Shown here: positions 25,921 through 35,134 of the stretch, piece by piece
Layout: each line of letters begins with the position of its first letter
How positions within the stretch are numbered: the stretch's first letter is position 1
From: Desulfallas sp. Bu1-1
Lineage (GTDB): Bacteria; Bacillota; Desulfotomaculia; Desulfotomaculales; Desulfallaceae
Direction of reading: 5' to 3'
NCBI RefSeq assembly: GCF_015594625.1
Contig: NZ_JADNRQ010000005.1
Coordinates: 1-64,000, forward strand
DNA length: 64,000 bases
Program-made: the position numbers and the translations under genes
Notes under the pieces: generated by a model
The model's database searches: none
What the model saw: the letters and a program-made list of their open reading frames with translations, nothing else
Told to the model about the DNA's origin: nothing

Positions 25921-26175
25921 ATGGCTGATGCAACCGGCGCCGGGTACTTCCCCCCTCCGGGCCCGTCGTACGGACCCGGTTACGGTATGACGTTTCACGA
26001 GCGGATTCAAAGTTCCATCGGGAGAAATATTACTGTTTACATTGGTGATGTAGCCACTCCGGTAAGGGGTGTGTTGCACGCCGTGGGTGCCAATTACCTC
26101 GAGGTGCACCGGACTGTAAACAACACCATGGAAGTGGTATTGATTCCATTGCATGCCGTTGTTGCCATAGTTTAA
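25921..26175 (+). CDS. Small Sm-like/DUF2642-type protein
   Basis: This 84-aa protein has a Pro/Gly-rich N-terminus (GYFPPPGPSYGPGYG) and a 60-residue beta-barrel-like core (ITVYIGDVATPVRGVLHAVG, then LIPLHAVVAIV). This resembles the DUF2642 family of spore-coat-associated proteins in Bacillus, but similarity is judged by eye. AAGGAGG precedes the ATG. A coat role is inferred. Confidence 0.55.
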   Translation: MADATGAGYFPPPGPSYGPGYGMTFHERIQSSIGRNITVYIGDVATPVRGVLHAVGANYLEVHRTVNNTMEVVLIPLHAVVAIV

Positions 26176-26235
26176 CATGGCGGGTTTATAGCCCCGAAAG
26201 CCCTGGCCCTGAAAGGGCGTAAAGTATTGCTCCGG

Positions 26236-26256
26236 CCCCCTCCATTCCAGGAGGGG
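26236..26256 (+). terminator. GC-rich hairpin before pth
   Basis: CCCCCTCC / GGAGGGGG with a short loop, 60 nt after the small DUF2642-like gene. The 3' side reads TAAATAATTT, not a clean T tract. May act as a terminator or mRNA stabiliser. Confidence 0.4.
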
Positions 26257-26377
26257 GTAAATAATTTGCCCACACAGTATATTCTTGATATGATCTTGAC
26301 TGCGGAAAAGGTAGTATGGTTCAATCATAAAAATGTTTTTATTTATTTCACTTTGCCGGCAAGTGGAGGTAAATGAT

Positions 26378-26953
26378 TTGAAACTTGTAGTAGGGTTGGG
26401 AAACCCCGGTGAAAAATATGCCGCCACAAGGCATAACGTTGGTTTCAGGGCGGTGGACCTGGTGGCGGCCCGCCTGGAAACGGCCGTTGACCACCCGTTT
26501 TTGCGCGCCCTGGTTGGACAGGGGCTTCATCAAGGTGAAAAAATTATCCTGGCCAAACCCCAAACTTACATGAACCTCAGCGGAGAAGCGGTGATCCGGC
26601 TGTTGCGCTGGTATAAACTGCCCCCCGCCGATATGACGGTAATATATGATGATCTTGACCTCGAGCCGGGCCGGCTGCGCATCCGCAATCGCGGCGGCGA
26701 CGGCGGGCACCGCGGTTTGGCCTCGATTATCAATCTCTTGGGGACGGGGGATTTCGTCCGGGTGCGCGTCGGTATCGGGCGCCCCCCCGCGCAGGGGCCG
26801 GAAGTGGTGGACTGGGTGCTGGGGCGCCCCGCTCCTGCCGAGGAGGAAATGATCAACAAGGTGTTGCACATTGTTCCGGATGTGCTGCTGGAGATTGTTG
26901 AAAGGGGCGCCGGGGCGGCCATGAACAAGTACAACAGCTGGAAACCGGTATAA
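26378..26953 (+). CDS. pth: Peptidyl-tRNA hydrolase
   Basis: This 191-aa enzyme releases peptides from stalled peptidyl-tRNA (spoVC in B. subtilis). It shows VVGLGNPGEKYAATRHNVGF (substrate cleft; catalytic His in RHNVG), KPQTYMNLSGEAV (about 66-78) and VIYDDLDLEPGRLRIR. TTG 26378 is chosen because GTGGAGG stands 10 nt before it; the in-frame ATG at 26333 would add 15 atypical residues. Confidence 0.96.
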   Translation: MKLVVGLGNPGEKYAATRHNVGFRAVDLVAARLETAVDHPFLRALVGQGLHQGEKIILAKPQTYMNLSGEAVIRLLRWYKLPPADMTVIYDDLDLEPGRLRIRNRGGDGGHRGLASIINLLGTGDFVRVRVGIGRPPAQGPEVVDWVLGRPAPAEEEMINKVLHIVPDVLLEIVERGAGAAMNKYNSWKPV

Positions 26954-26994
26954 GCCGCAGGGTGGTTGTTAATACTAATTAACAGGTGATTTAT

Positions 26995-27390
26995 TTGTAT
27001 ATCTGGGCAGGCCTGCTTTCAGCCGTTGCCGCCCGGTTTTTTCTGGGGCTGGTGGGCAAAAGCGGAACCCGGGGCGTAATCGTGCTGGTGGCGCCGGCGG
27101 TGGAAGAGACGGCCAAAACAGGGGCCGCATTGCTGTTAAACGCCGATATATTTTTAACCCACGTGGTATTCGGCGGAGTGGAACTGGCGGCGGATTCCCG
27201 GCGCGGTCGCGGCGTTTGGCCAGGCCTGGCGGCCCTGGCCCTGCACAGCGTGCTGGGTTTCATTGCGGCCTGGCTGTACCAGGCGCGTGAATCCCTGCCG
27301 CTGGCCCTGCTGCCGGCCGCCGCGTTACACGCGCTCTGGAACCACGCAGCGGTGGTGCTGCTCGGGCCGGGCCGGCGCGTGATCAAATAA
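26995..27390 (+). CDS. Small membrane protein with PrsW-like motifs
   Basis: This 131-aa hydrophobic protein has four candidate helices. VEETAKTGAALL (about residue 36) and the C-terminal HALWNHAAVVL resemble the EE-x-x-K and H-x-x-x-N motifs of PrsW/CPBP-type intramembrane proteases, but the protein is about half their length. TTG 26995 follows AGGTGA; GTG 26986 is the alternative. It is inserted between pth and fin, which are adjacent in B. subtilis. A protease role is a hypothesis. Confidence 0.5.
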   Translation: MYIWAGLLSAVAARFFLGLVGKSGTRGVIVLVAPAVEETAKTGAALLLNADIFLTHVVFGGVELAADSRRGRGVWPGLAALALHSVLGFIAAWLYQARESLPLALLPAAALHALWNHAAVVLLGPGRRVIK

Positions 27391-27431
27391 TTTATACCGT
27401 TATCATTTTGTATAAAGGTGATGGAGTTGCA

Positions 27432-27659
27432 ATGAAGATTTATTATATATGCGAGTGTTGCGATCGCATATTTAAAGCGACCGGACCGGGTGAAAGGGCC
27501 CGAGACGGTTCCCACGACTTGACGGGGGTAGGGGCCGGGGGTATAATGATGGGTGAGTATGGGCACGGGGTTAGTTATGCCACGGGCCTGTGCGAGGATT
27601 GCCGGGAGGAAGTTTATGGCCCTCCCCCGCGCCTGGTCTACCCGTACAGGCTGCATTAA
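27432..27659 (+). CDS. fin: Anti-sigma-F factor Fin homologue
   Basis: This 75-aa protein has two zinc-knuckle-like pairs, CECC near residue 7 and CEDC near 55, and a basic C-terminus. Size, the two CXXC pairs and the position between pth and mfd match Fin (YabK) of B. subtilis, which shuts off sigma-F after engulfment so that sigma-G can take over. Sequence between the cysteine pairs is diverged and Gly-rich. ATG 27432 sits behind AAAGGTGATGGAG. The call rests mainly on synteny plus cysteine pattern. Confidence 0.75.
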   Translation: MKIYYICECCDRIFKATGPGERARDGSHDLTGVGAGGIMMGEYGHGVSYATGLCEDCREEVYGPPPRLVYPYRLH

Positions 27660-27682
27660 ACATGATAATCAAGGAAAGGCTG

Positions 27683-27715
27683 GAGCTTTAGCCATCAGAC
27701 GCTAAAGCTCTTTTT
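27683..27715 (+). terminator. Intrinsic terminator before mfd
   Basis: The perfect 10-bp stem GAGCTTTAGC / GCTAAAGCTC with an 8-nt loop is followed by TTTTTG. Confidence 0.9.
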
Positions 27716-27744
27716 GTGATGCCTTTTTTCGGCTGGTGGTGCAT

Positions 27745-30700
27745 ATGCGGGGGTTGTTGACTCCCATTATGAATACAACAGAATACGCCGGCCTGGTCAG
27801 GAGCTTCAACGCAGGCCAGGGCCAGCAACAAGTATTTGGCCTTACCGGCGCGCAGCGCAACTTGCTTATCGCGGCACTGGTTGACAATGTTTTTCCCACC
27901 GCGCTGGTGCTCACCCCGGGCGAGGCGGAGGCGGGTCAAGTATTCGACGACCTGGCCGCATTACTCCCGAACGCAAGGGTGGAGCATTTTCCCGTTTTCG
28001 AGCTTTTACCTTACCAGGTGCTGGCTCACGGGAAAGAGGTAACATCTCGCCGGCTCAGTGTCCTGGAGGGCCTGTGCCGCGGCGAACCCATGGTGGTGGT
28101 GGCGCCGGTGGAGGCGGTGATGCGCCGGCTTTGCCCGCGGGAAGCGTTTACCTCCGGTGTGATTGAACTGGCCGTGGGAGATCGTTGGGATACCGGGGAA
28201 CTGGTGCGCCGGATGGTGGCCATGGGTTACGAAAGGGTCGACCTGGTGGAAAACCCCGGACATTTCAGCATGCGGGGAGGTATTGTCGATATATTCCCCA
28301 TGACCGGGGAAAAGCCGGTCAGGATTGAGTTTTTTGATGACGAGGTGGATTCCGTCCGCCTGTTTGAAGTGGAATCCCAGCGTTCGGAAAAAAAGATTGA
28401 ACGGGTTCAAATCTTCCCCGCCCGGGAGCTGGTTATTCCCGGCGACATGTGGACCATGGGCCGCAGCGCCATCAGGGCGGATTACCGCATTCACCAGCGC
28501 AAGCTGGCCCGGTCGGGTGATGCCGCGGCGCTGCGGTTTTTCGAGGAACATTTCGGTCACCTGTTGGAAATGTTGGAAAATAATACTTACTTTCAGGGGC
28601 TCGAACTGTACCTGCCGTATTTTTACCCCCGGCCAGTGAGCCTGTTGGATTACCTGCCCCGGGGCGCGCCCGTGTTTATGGACGAGCCGCAAAAAATAAA
28701 GGATGTGGTGCAGAGTATTCAACGGGAACGGGCAGAAACATATTCCGATCTCCTTACCAGGGGTAAGGTGTTGCCCGGCCAGCTGAAGGGGTACCTGGAC
28801 TGGGAAGAATTATATGAGGTTTTTTGCGCCAGGCGGGCGGTCTATTTTACTTTCATGCCCCGCCAGGCGCCGTTCATTCGACCGCAAAACATTGTCAATT
28901 TCACCGCCAAGTCCATGCACAGTTTCCTGGGGCATATCGACATGCTGGCCGGGGAAATCCGGCAGTGGCGCAAGAACGGCAACGCGGTGGTGCTGCTGGT
29001 GACGGGGCAGGATCGGGGCAGGCACCTGTTGGATGCGCTGCGGGACGAAAAGCTGGACGTCTTTTACGTCTCCGCCCTGGACCGCGAGGTCCGGCCCGGC
29101 AACGTGGTGATCAGCCACGGCCAGCTTTCCGGCGGGTTTGAACTGGTGAACGCCCGGCTGGTGGTCATCACCGAAGGCGAAATTTTCGGCCAGCGCAAGC
29201 GCAGGCGGCGGGAACAGGCCCGGGAGGGCAACCGGCTGGAGCCTTTTACCGACCTCAAGGTGGGGGATTACGTAGTGCACGTCAACCACGGCATCGGTCG
29301 CTACCAGGGGATTGTGCCGCTGGACATCGGGGGTATCCGCAAAGAGTACTTGCTGATCAAGTACGCCGGCGAAGACAAGCTTTACGTGCCAACGGATCAG
29401 GTTTCACTATTACAAAAGTACCTCGGAGCCGAGGTTGACGCCCCGCGGCTGTCCAAGCTGGGCGGCCCGGAGTGGAACCGGGTTAAAAACCGGGTCCGGG
29501 AGGCCGTCAGGGATATGGCCCAGGAACTTTTGGCCCTCTACGCCGCCCGGGAAACCGTGCAGGGCTACGCCTACGGGCCGGATACAATCTGGCAGAAGGA
29601 GTTTGAGGAGGCTTTTCCTTACGAGGAAACGCCGGACCAGCTCAAGGCCATCGCCGAAGTGAAGCGGGACATGGAAGCTCCCCGCCCCATGGACCGGCTT
29701 TTATGCGGCGATGTGGGATACGGCAAAACCGAAGTGGCGCTGCGCGCCGCCTTCAAGGCCGTGATGGAAAGCAAACAGGTGGCCGTGCTGGTGCCCACCA
29801 CCATCCTGGCCCAGCAGCATTACAATACCTTCCGGGAGCGGTTTGCGCGCTACCCGGTGCGTGTAGAAATGCTCAGCCGGTTCCGGACGCCCCGGGAGCA
29901 GCGCAGGATTATCCAGGACCTGAAGGCGGGTCGTATCGACATTATAATCGGCACCCACCGCCTGGTGCAGGACGATGTGGTGTTTAAAGATCTGGGCCTT
30001 CTGGTGGTGGACGAGGAACAGCGTTTTGGCGTGTCGCACAAAGAAAAATTAAAAAAGATGAGGACCAGCGTTGATGTTTTGACCCTTACCGCCACGCCCA
30101 TACCCCGCACCCTGCACATGTCCCTGGTGGGGGTGCGGGACACAAGCATTTTGGAGACGCCGCCGGAAAACAGGTTTCCGGTCCAGACTTACGTGCTGGA
30201 AGAGGATCCCGTGCTGATCCGGGAAGCCATCCGGCGGGAGCTGGGCCGGGACGGGCAGGTGTTTTTTGTCCACAACCGGGTGGCCGACCTGGACAACGTG
30301 GCCCTCTGGGTGAAATCGCTGGTGCCGGAGGCCCGTATCATTACCGCCCACGGGCAGATGCGGGAAGAAGAGCTTGAACAAATTATGCTGGATTTTATCG
30401 ACGGGGAATACGATATCCTCGTTTGTACCACCATTATTGAAAGCGGCCTGGACATACCGAATGTCAACACGTTAATTGTTAAAGAAGCCAACAATTTCGG
30501 CCTGGCGCAGTTATACCAGCTGCGCGGGCGGGTGGGCCGGGCCAATCGCCTGGCTTACGCTTATCTTACCTTTCGTAAGGACCGGGTTTTAAACGAGGTG
30601 GCGGAAAAGAGACTGGCCGCCATCCGCGAATTCACCGAACTTGGTTCCGGTTATAAGATTGCAATGCGCGACCTGGAAATCCGGGGCGCCGGCAACCTGC

Positions 30701-31260
30701 TGGGAGCCGAGCAGCACGGGCATATTGCCGCCGTGGGCTTCGACCTGTACTGCCGCCTGCTGGAGGAGGCCGTGCAGGAAGCCCGGGGACGGCGGGTGGA
30801 GCAGCCCGTGGAAGCGGTGGTGGAACTGCCGGTGGAGGCCTATATCCCGGAAGATTATATGCCCGACGCGAACCAGAAAGTGGAACTGTACAGGCGCATT
30901 GCCTCGCTCAAGCGGCTGGAGGACGTTCCGGACCTGGAGGAAGAACTGGTGGATCGCTTCGGTGACCTGCCCCGGCCGGTGGAAAACCTGTTGCGGGTGG
31001 CCCGGATCAGAGTGATGGCCGGGAACCGGAAGATCAAATCCGTCAGCAGGCAGCAGGGTTTTTACCGGATAATTTTCGCTCCGGGGCACAACCTGACCGG
31101 GGAAAAGCTGGTTGCGGTAGGGGAGCGGTACCGCAACAAGGTTAAGTTCAGCAACGCCGAAGATGAGTTTGAAATCCGGCTGAAATTCCGGGAGGCCGGG
31201 CGCTCTCCGGAGGAACAGCTGGTGGATTTGGAGCGGTTTTTAGAGTATTTAAGCCAGTGA
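27745..31260 (+). CDS. mfd: Transcription-repair coupling factor Mfd
   Basis: This 1171-aa SF2 translocase removes RNA polymerase stalled at DNA lesions and recruits UvrA. It has a UvrB-like N-terminal module (about 20-250), the polymerase-interacting RID/CarD-like domain (LKVGDYVVHVNHGIGRYQGI, about 507-526) and RecG-like motor domains with Walker A GDVGYGKTE (about 654) and DEEQRFG (about 755). The TRCF C-terminal domain follows (about 1010-1110). Start ATG 27745 gives the usual opening MRGLLTPIMNT. The ribosome binding site is weak, and ATG 27769 is possible. Confidence 0.97.
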   Translation: MRGLLTPIMNTTEYAGLVRSFNAGQGQQQVFGLTGAQRNLLIAALVDNVFPTALVLTPGEAEAGQVFDDLAALLPNARVEHFPVFELLPYQVLAHGKEVTSRRLSVLEGLCRGEPMVVVAPVEAVMRRLCPREAFTSGVIELAVGDRWDTGELVRRMVAMGYERVDLVENPGHFSMRGGIVDIFPMTGEKPVRIEFFDDEVDSVRLFEVESQRSEKKIERVQIFPARELVIPGDMWTMGRSAIRADYRIHQRKLARSGDAAALRFFEEHFGHLLEMLENNTYFQGLELYLPYFYPRPVSLLDYLPRGAPVFMDEPQKIKDVVQSIQRERAETYSDLLTRGKVLPGQLKGYLDWEELYEVFCARRAVYFTFMPRQAPFIRPQNIVNFTAKSMHSFLGHIDMLAGEIRQWRKNGNAVVLLVTGQDRGRHLLDALRDEKLDVFYVSALDREVRPGNVVISHGQLSGGFELVNARLVVITEGEIFGQRKRRRREQAREGNRLEPFTDLKVGDYVVHVNHGIGRYQGIVPLDIGGIRKEYLLIKYAGEDKLYVPTDQVSLLQKYLGAEVDAPRLSKLGGPEWNRVKNRVREAVRDMAQELLALYAARETVQGYAYGPDTIWQKEFEEAFPYEETPDQLKAIAEVKRDMEAPRPMDRLLCGDVGYGKTEVALRAAFKAVMESKQVAVLVPTTILAQQHYNTFRERFARYPVRVEMLSRFRTPREQRRIIQDLKAGRIDIIIGTHRLVQDDVVFKDLGLLVVDEEQRFGVSHKEKLKKMRTSVDVLTLTATPIPRTLHMSLVGVRDTSILETPPENRFPVQTYVLEEDPVLIREAIRRELGRDGQVFFVHNRVADLDNVALWVKSLVPEARIITAHGQMREEELEQIMLDFIDGEYDILVCTTIIESGLDIPNVNTLIVKEANNFGLAQLYQLRGRVGRANRLAYAYLTFRKDRVLNEVAEKRLAAIREFTELGSGYKIAMRDLEIRGAGNLLGAEQHGHIAAVGFDLYCRLLEEAVQEARGRRVEQPVEAVVELPVEAYIPEDYMPDANQKVELYRRIASLKRLEDVPDLEEELVDRFGDLPRPVENLLRVARIRVMAGNRKIKSVSRQQGFYRIIFAPGHNLTGEKLVAVGERYRNKVKFSNAEDEFEIRLKFREAGRSPEEQLVDLERFLEYLSQ

Positions 31261-31279
31261 ATGTTGTTAATTGGATTGG

Positions 31280-31308
31280 TTGCCGTGGTCGCTGATTTGC
31301 TATATAAT
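31280..31308 (+). promoter_or_regulatory. Candidate sigma-A promoter of prsA
   Basis: TTGCCG (31280-31285), 17 nt, TATAAT (31303-31308), about 60 nt before the prsA start. Confidence 0.6.
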
Positions 31309-31369
31309 TGAGTGAGCTGGTGCCGCCGCAGGAGGTGGCATCATTAATTCCGGGGAGGAGATGGACGAC

Positions 31370-32401
31370 TTGCGTAAAAATGTTGGTCTTTTGGGAGTGA
31401 TGATCCTACTGGTTTCCCTGGTCCTGTGGGGCTGCGGCGGTAATAATGTGGTGGCTTCGGTGAACGGTGAAAAAATCACCACCCAAGAGCTTGACCAAAA
31501 TGTTGAGGCCATGAAGGCCGGCCTGGAACAGCAGGGATTGATATTCGAGGGTGATCAGGGCAAAGAATTTGAACAAATGCTGCGCCGTGATGTCCTGAAC
31601 CAGATGATTGACCAGAAGCTGATTCTCCAGGAAGCCGAAAAGCGGGGTTTATTGCCCACCGACAAGGAGGTTGCTGGAGAAATCGAGCAGCTTAAAAAAC
31701 AACTGGGGTCCGAGGGAGAATTTAAAAAGTTCCTGGCGGCCAACGGGGTTAATGAACCGAAGCTGAACGACCTGGTAAAACAACAGCTCGCCTTGAACAA
31801 GCTGCAGGAACAAATTGCCTCCGGCGTGTCCCGGCCGTCCGGTGAAGAAATTAAAAATTATTATGAACAAAACAAGGACCAGTTCAGCACGCCGGAACAG
31901 CGGCAGGTCAGGCATATTTTAATCGGTGTCGGCGATTATTCCAACGGGAAGAACCGCACTGAAATGGAGGCCAAGGTACTGGCGTTGCAGGTCGCCGAAA
32001 AACTGAGATCCGGCGCGGACTTCGCGGAACTGGCCAAGCAGTACAGCGACGACCCCGGTAGCAAGGACAACGGCGGGGAATACCCACCCTTCAGCAGGGG
32101 CAGCGGCTTTGTCAAGGAATTTGAGGACGCCGCGTTTAATCTTAAGGAAGGGGAATTTACCGCGGAGCCGGTTAAAACCGCGTTTGGCTATCATATCATA
32201 CGCCTGGACAAGGTGATTCCCGCTAAAGTGCAAAGCCTTGCGGAGGTCAAGGACGACATAGCGGAAAGAATCCGGCAAGAAGCGGTTTCCAAAAAAATGG
32301 ACGATTTCATGCAGGAACTGCGCGATAAAGCGAAAATAGTAAATAACCTGGGAAAAGACCCATCTGGTCAAGCTGAAAAGGGGGTTTCGACAAAAAAATA
32401 A
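31370..32401 (+). CDS. prsA: PrsA-type foldase lipoprotein (parvulin peptidyl-prolyl isomerase)
   Basis: This 343-aa exported lipoprotein has a signal peptide ending in lipobox LWGC (Cys near 21). A SurA-like N-terminal chaperone region covers about 28-170 (VNGEKITTQELDQNVEAMK). The parvulin domain covers about 180-275 (VRHILIGVGDY; SDDPGSKDNGGEYPPFSRGS; FGYHIIRLD). It assists folding of secreted proteins outside the membrane. TTG 31370 is chosen because GGGGAGGAG lies 9 nt upstream and directly abuts the alternative ATG 31361. Confidence 0.92.
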   Translation: MRKNVGLLGVMILLVSLVLWGCGGNNVVASVNGEKITTQELDQNVEAMKAGLEQQGLIFEGDQGKEFEQMLRRDVLNQMIDQKLILQEAEKRGLLPTDKEVAGEIEQLKKQLGSEGEFKKFLAANGVNEPKLNDLVKQQLALNKLQEQIASGVSRPSGEEIKNYYEQNKDQFSTPEQRQVRHILIGVGDYSNGKNRTEMEAKVLALQVAEKLRSGADFAELAKQYSDDPGSKDNGGEYPPFSRGSGFVKEFEDAAFNLKEGEFTAEPVKTAFGYHIIRLDKVIPAKVQSLAEVKDDIAERIRQEAVSKKMDDFMQELRDKAKIVNNLGKDPSGQAEKGVSTKK

Positions 32402-32449
32402 CCTTTTCGCGGTGAGATGAAAATTATTTTGTTCATGATTGGAAAAAAA

Positions 32450-32480
32450 TGAATAATTCCCGACCTCCGGTTATATACTA
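32450..32480 (+). promoter_or_regulatory. Candidate sigma-G/sigma-F promoter of spoVT
   Basis: TGAATAA (32450-32456) is separated by 17 nt from TATACTA (32474-32480). The forespore consensus is TGAATA-17/18-CATACTA, so only the first -10 base differs. spoVT is a sigma-G gene in B. subtilis. Confidence 0.65.
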
Positions 32481-32534
32481 ACATAGAAAGTTTATTCGCG
32501 ATTAACTTCAGGTAAAGGAGGGAAGGGGCGGCCC

Positions 32535-33095
32535 ATGAAAGCAACGGGTATAGTGCGAAGAATAGATGATCTCGGCAGGGTGGTTATTCCCAAGGAAATT
32601 AGAAGAACGCTCAGAATCCGCGAAGGCGATCCCCTGGAAATCTTTGTTGACCGGGAGGGTGAAGTAATTCTAAAGAAATATTCACCCATAGGTGAGCTGG
32701 GCGATTTTGCCAAGGAATACGCCGATTCGTTGCACGAGGCCCTGGGACATATTGCCTGTATTGCGGACCGGGATACCATCATTGCCGTTTCCGGAGCACC
32801 GAAAAAGGAATTTTTGAATAAACCAATCAGCGCCGCAGTGGAAAAGGTTATGGAAGATCGCAAGGCGGCAATTATAAATAATCCCGGTAATGACCCTCAC
32901 TGTAAGGAATGTATGATTATAGAGGACGGCGAATGCAAATATTCGGCGGAAGTAATTGCACCGATTATTGCCGAAGGCGACCCTATCGGGGCAGTAATAC
33001 TGGCCTCACGTGAACCGAATGTGCAGATGGGTGAACTTGAACTAAAACTGGCGGAAACCGCGGCAGGTTTTCTGGCCAAACAAATGGAGCAGTAG
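32535..33095 (+). CDS. spoVT: Stage V sporulation protein T
   Basis: This 186-aa protein has an N-terminal AbrB-type swapped-hairpin DNA-binding domain (GIVRRIDDLGRVVIPKEIRR) and a C-terminal GAF-like domain (about 55-180). It has one Cys-containing loop, CKECMIIEDGECKYS. SpoVT tunes forespore-specific transcription late in sporulation. AAAGGAGGGAAGG precedes the ATG. Length and position after mfd are as expected; spoVB, which follows in B. subtilis, is missing here. Confidence 0.97.
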   Translation: MKATGIVRRIDDLGRVVIPKEIRRTLRIREGDPLEIFVDREGEVILKKYSPIGELGDFAKEYADSLHEALGHIACIADRDTIIAVSGAPKKEFLNKPISAAVEKVMEDRKAAIINNPGNDPHCKECMIIEDGECKYSAEVIAPIIAEGDPIGAVILASREPNVQMGELELKLAETAAGFLAKQMEQ

Positions 33096-33096
33096 G

Positions 33097-33123
33097 CAGC
33101 CCGTACAACCGGGCTGTTTTTTT
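33097..33123 (+). terminator. Intrinsic terminator of spoVT
   Basis: Stem CAGCCCG / CGGGCTG, loop TACAAC, followed by TTTTTTTATAA. Confidence 0.92.
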
Positions 33124-33245
33124 ATAAAACATAAGCTAAACGGGAAGTATAAAAAAACATTTTTTTAAAGGAAAACAGTAAACCAGGGTGGAAATGGTAA
33201 GAACAATGGTAAGGCTGGATTTTTTAAGCAACACGGGAGGTTTTG

Positions 33246-34721
33246 GTGAAGACAATGATAACAATCGTAGGGTTGGGGCCGGGGAACAAGGATTCATTGC
33301 CGCCGGCCAACCTTGATGTATTGCGCCAGGCGCGCCGGCTTTTTTTGCGCACCGAAGTGCACCCGGTGGTGGATTGGATCAAGCGGCAGGGGATTTTATT
33401 TGAGTCCTTCGACCGGTACTACGAGCAGGCGGATAACTTTGAGGAAGTGTATAACCTGATCAAGGATGACGTGTTGGAAGCCGCCGGCGCCGGGCCGGTG
33501 GTTTATGCCGTGCCGGGACACCCGCTGGTGGCGGAAACATCCGTTGAATTGATTCTGGGGGATGCACAGCAACGCGGCATTCCAACAGCCGTGCTCCCGG
33601 CCATGAGCTTTCTGGACGCAATGTTTGCCGCGCTCCGGATCAACCCCGCCGGCGGCCTGCAAATAGTTGACGGTTTGCGGCAGGATGCCCGGGATTTGAA
33701 CCCGGCGCTGGGAGCGGTTGTGGTTCAGGTATACAGCCGTTTAATCGCGGCTGACGTTAAACTGGCCCTGCTGGAAGTTTACCCCGCGGAACACCGGGTA
33801 GTCCTGGTTCGGGCTGCCGGTATCCCCGGCGAGGAAAAAATCGAATCCATCCCCCTTTACGCTTTGGACCGGTTTGACTGGGTGGATCACCTAACCAGCC
33901 TGTACCTGCCTCCGGTGCAAGAGCCCGGCGTAAAAAAAAGCGGGCGTTATCCGCTTGACGGGCTGGTGGACATTATGTCCAGGTTGCGCGGAGATGGCGG
34001 TTGCCCGTGGGACCGGGAACAGGATCATCATACCCTGACTCCTTACTTGCTGGAGGAAACTTATGAAGTGCTGGAAGCCATCCAGCAGGAAGATATGTAT
34101 AAAATTTGTGAAGAATTGGGAGACTTATTACTACAAATCGTATTCCATGCTCAAATTGCAAAGGAGCGGGGCTTTTTTGACATCAACGATGTGGTGGACG
34201 GGATCAGCCAAAAGATGATCCGCCGGCACCCCCACGTTTTTGGTAACCTTCGGGTGCAGGACAGTGATGAAGTACTGGCCAACTGGGAACAAATTAAACA
34301 AACCGAGAAGGATGGTGATGCCCGGCCCAGTGAATCGATATTGGACGGAGTGCCCCGCGGGTTACCCGCCTTGCTGCGATCCCTGAAAATACAGGCCAGG
34401 GCTGCCCGGGTGGGCTTTGATTGGCCTGATTGCCGGGGAGCCATGGACAAGGTGTTCGAGGAATGCCAGGAATTGAAAGATGCATTGGAAACGGGCCAAA
34501 GAGAAGAGATCGAACAGGAGACGGGAGATGCTTTATTTGCCGTGGTAAATGTGGCCCGGCTGGCGGGGGTGGACCCCGAGGTGGCGCTAACCGCCGCCAC
34601 GGACAAATTTATCCGGCGGTTTAATTATATTGAGCAAAACGCTTCCCTAACGGGTACAGACTTGCGGGATATGACCCTGCAAGAAATGGACAGGCTCTGG
34701 GAACAGGCAAAAAAAAGGTGA
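33246..34721 (+). CDS. mazG: MazG-type nucleoside triphosphate pyrophosphohydrolase with methylase-like N-terminus (YabN)
   Basis: This 491-aa fusion has a tetrapyrrole methylase-like domain at about 1-225 (IVGLGPGNKDSLP; VVYAVPGHPLVAE) and two MazG modules from about 235 to the end. The first has CPWDREQDHHTL, EETYEVLEAI and EELGDLLLQIVFHA with the EExxE/ExxD metal ligands. Such proteins hydrolyse non-canonical NTPs. GTG 33246 is 5 nt after GGGAGG; TTG 33243 is the alternative. The same fusion is yabN in B. subtilis. Confidence 0.94.
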   Translation: MKTMITIVGLGPGNKDSLPPANLDVLRQARRLFLRTEVHPVVDWIKRQGILFESFDRYYEQADNFEEVYNLIKDDVLEAAGAGPVVYAVPGHPLVAETSVELILGDAQQRGIPTAVLPAMSFLDAMFAALRINPAGGLQIVDGLRQDARDLNPALGAVVVQVYSRLIAADVKLALLEVYPAEHRVVLVRAAGIPGEEKIESIPLYALDRFDWVDHLTSLYLPPVQEPGVKKSGRYPLDGLVDIMSRLRGDGGCPWDREQDHHTLTPYLLEETYEVLEAIQQEDMYKICEELGDLLLQIVFHAQIAKERGFFDINDVVDGISQKMIRRHPHVFGNLRVQDSDEVLANWEQIKQTEKDGDARPSESILDGVPRGLPALLRSLKIQARAARVGFDWPDCRGAMDKVFEECQELKDALETGQREEIEQETGDALFAVVNVARLAGVDPEVALTAATDKFIRRFNYIEQNASLTGTDLRDMTLQEMDRLWEQAKKR

Positions 34722-34829
34722 AAAAACAGTAAAAAATGTAGGAAAATTTTACTTTCCAGGAGGAACTCAATAAGAAACAGCGAATAGTAAAGAGCATGTT
34801 ACCACGTTTAATTTTTGAGGGGGGTATCT

Positions 34830-35105
34830 ATGAACAAGGCAGAATTGATCGCTAGTGTGGCGGAAAAGGCCGAACTGACCAAAAAGGATGCAGAAAAAGC
34901 CGTAAGTGCATTATTGGCAACTGTAGAGGAAGCCCTCGCCAAAGGTGAAAAAGTCCAGCTGGTTGGATTCGGAACTTTTGAAATCAGGGAAAGGGCCGCC
35001 CGCAAAGGCCGCAACCCGCAAACCGGAGAGGAGATCGAGATTGCTGCGGCCCGGGTGCCGGTGTTTAAGGCCGGTAAAGCTTTGCGCGAAGCTATCTCCT
35101 CCTAA
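34830..35105 (+). CDS. hup: DNA-binding protein HU
   Basis: This 91-aa protein has the standard HU opening [20 protein letters not shown] and the beta-arm region [22 protein letters not shown] bends and compacts DNA. ATG 34830 follows GAGGGGGG. Neighbouring mazG and rqcP are also translated in this direction, and Clostridia commonly place hup here. Confidence 0.97.
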   Translation: MNKAELIASVAEKAELTKKDAEKAVSALLATVEEALAKGEKVQLVGFGTFEIRERAARKGRNPQTGEEIEIAAARVPVFKAGKALREAISS

Positions 35106-35134
35106 AACGAATCTATTGTTTCCGAGGTTTTTCA

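Noticed and set aside
25519-26427. 302-codon minus-strand frame across ctc, the DUF2642-like gene and pth
   Set aside because: It crosses three supported plus-strand genes and their intergenic regions and resembles no protein.
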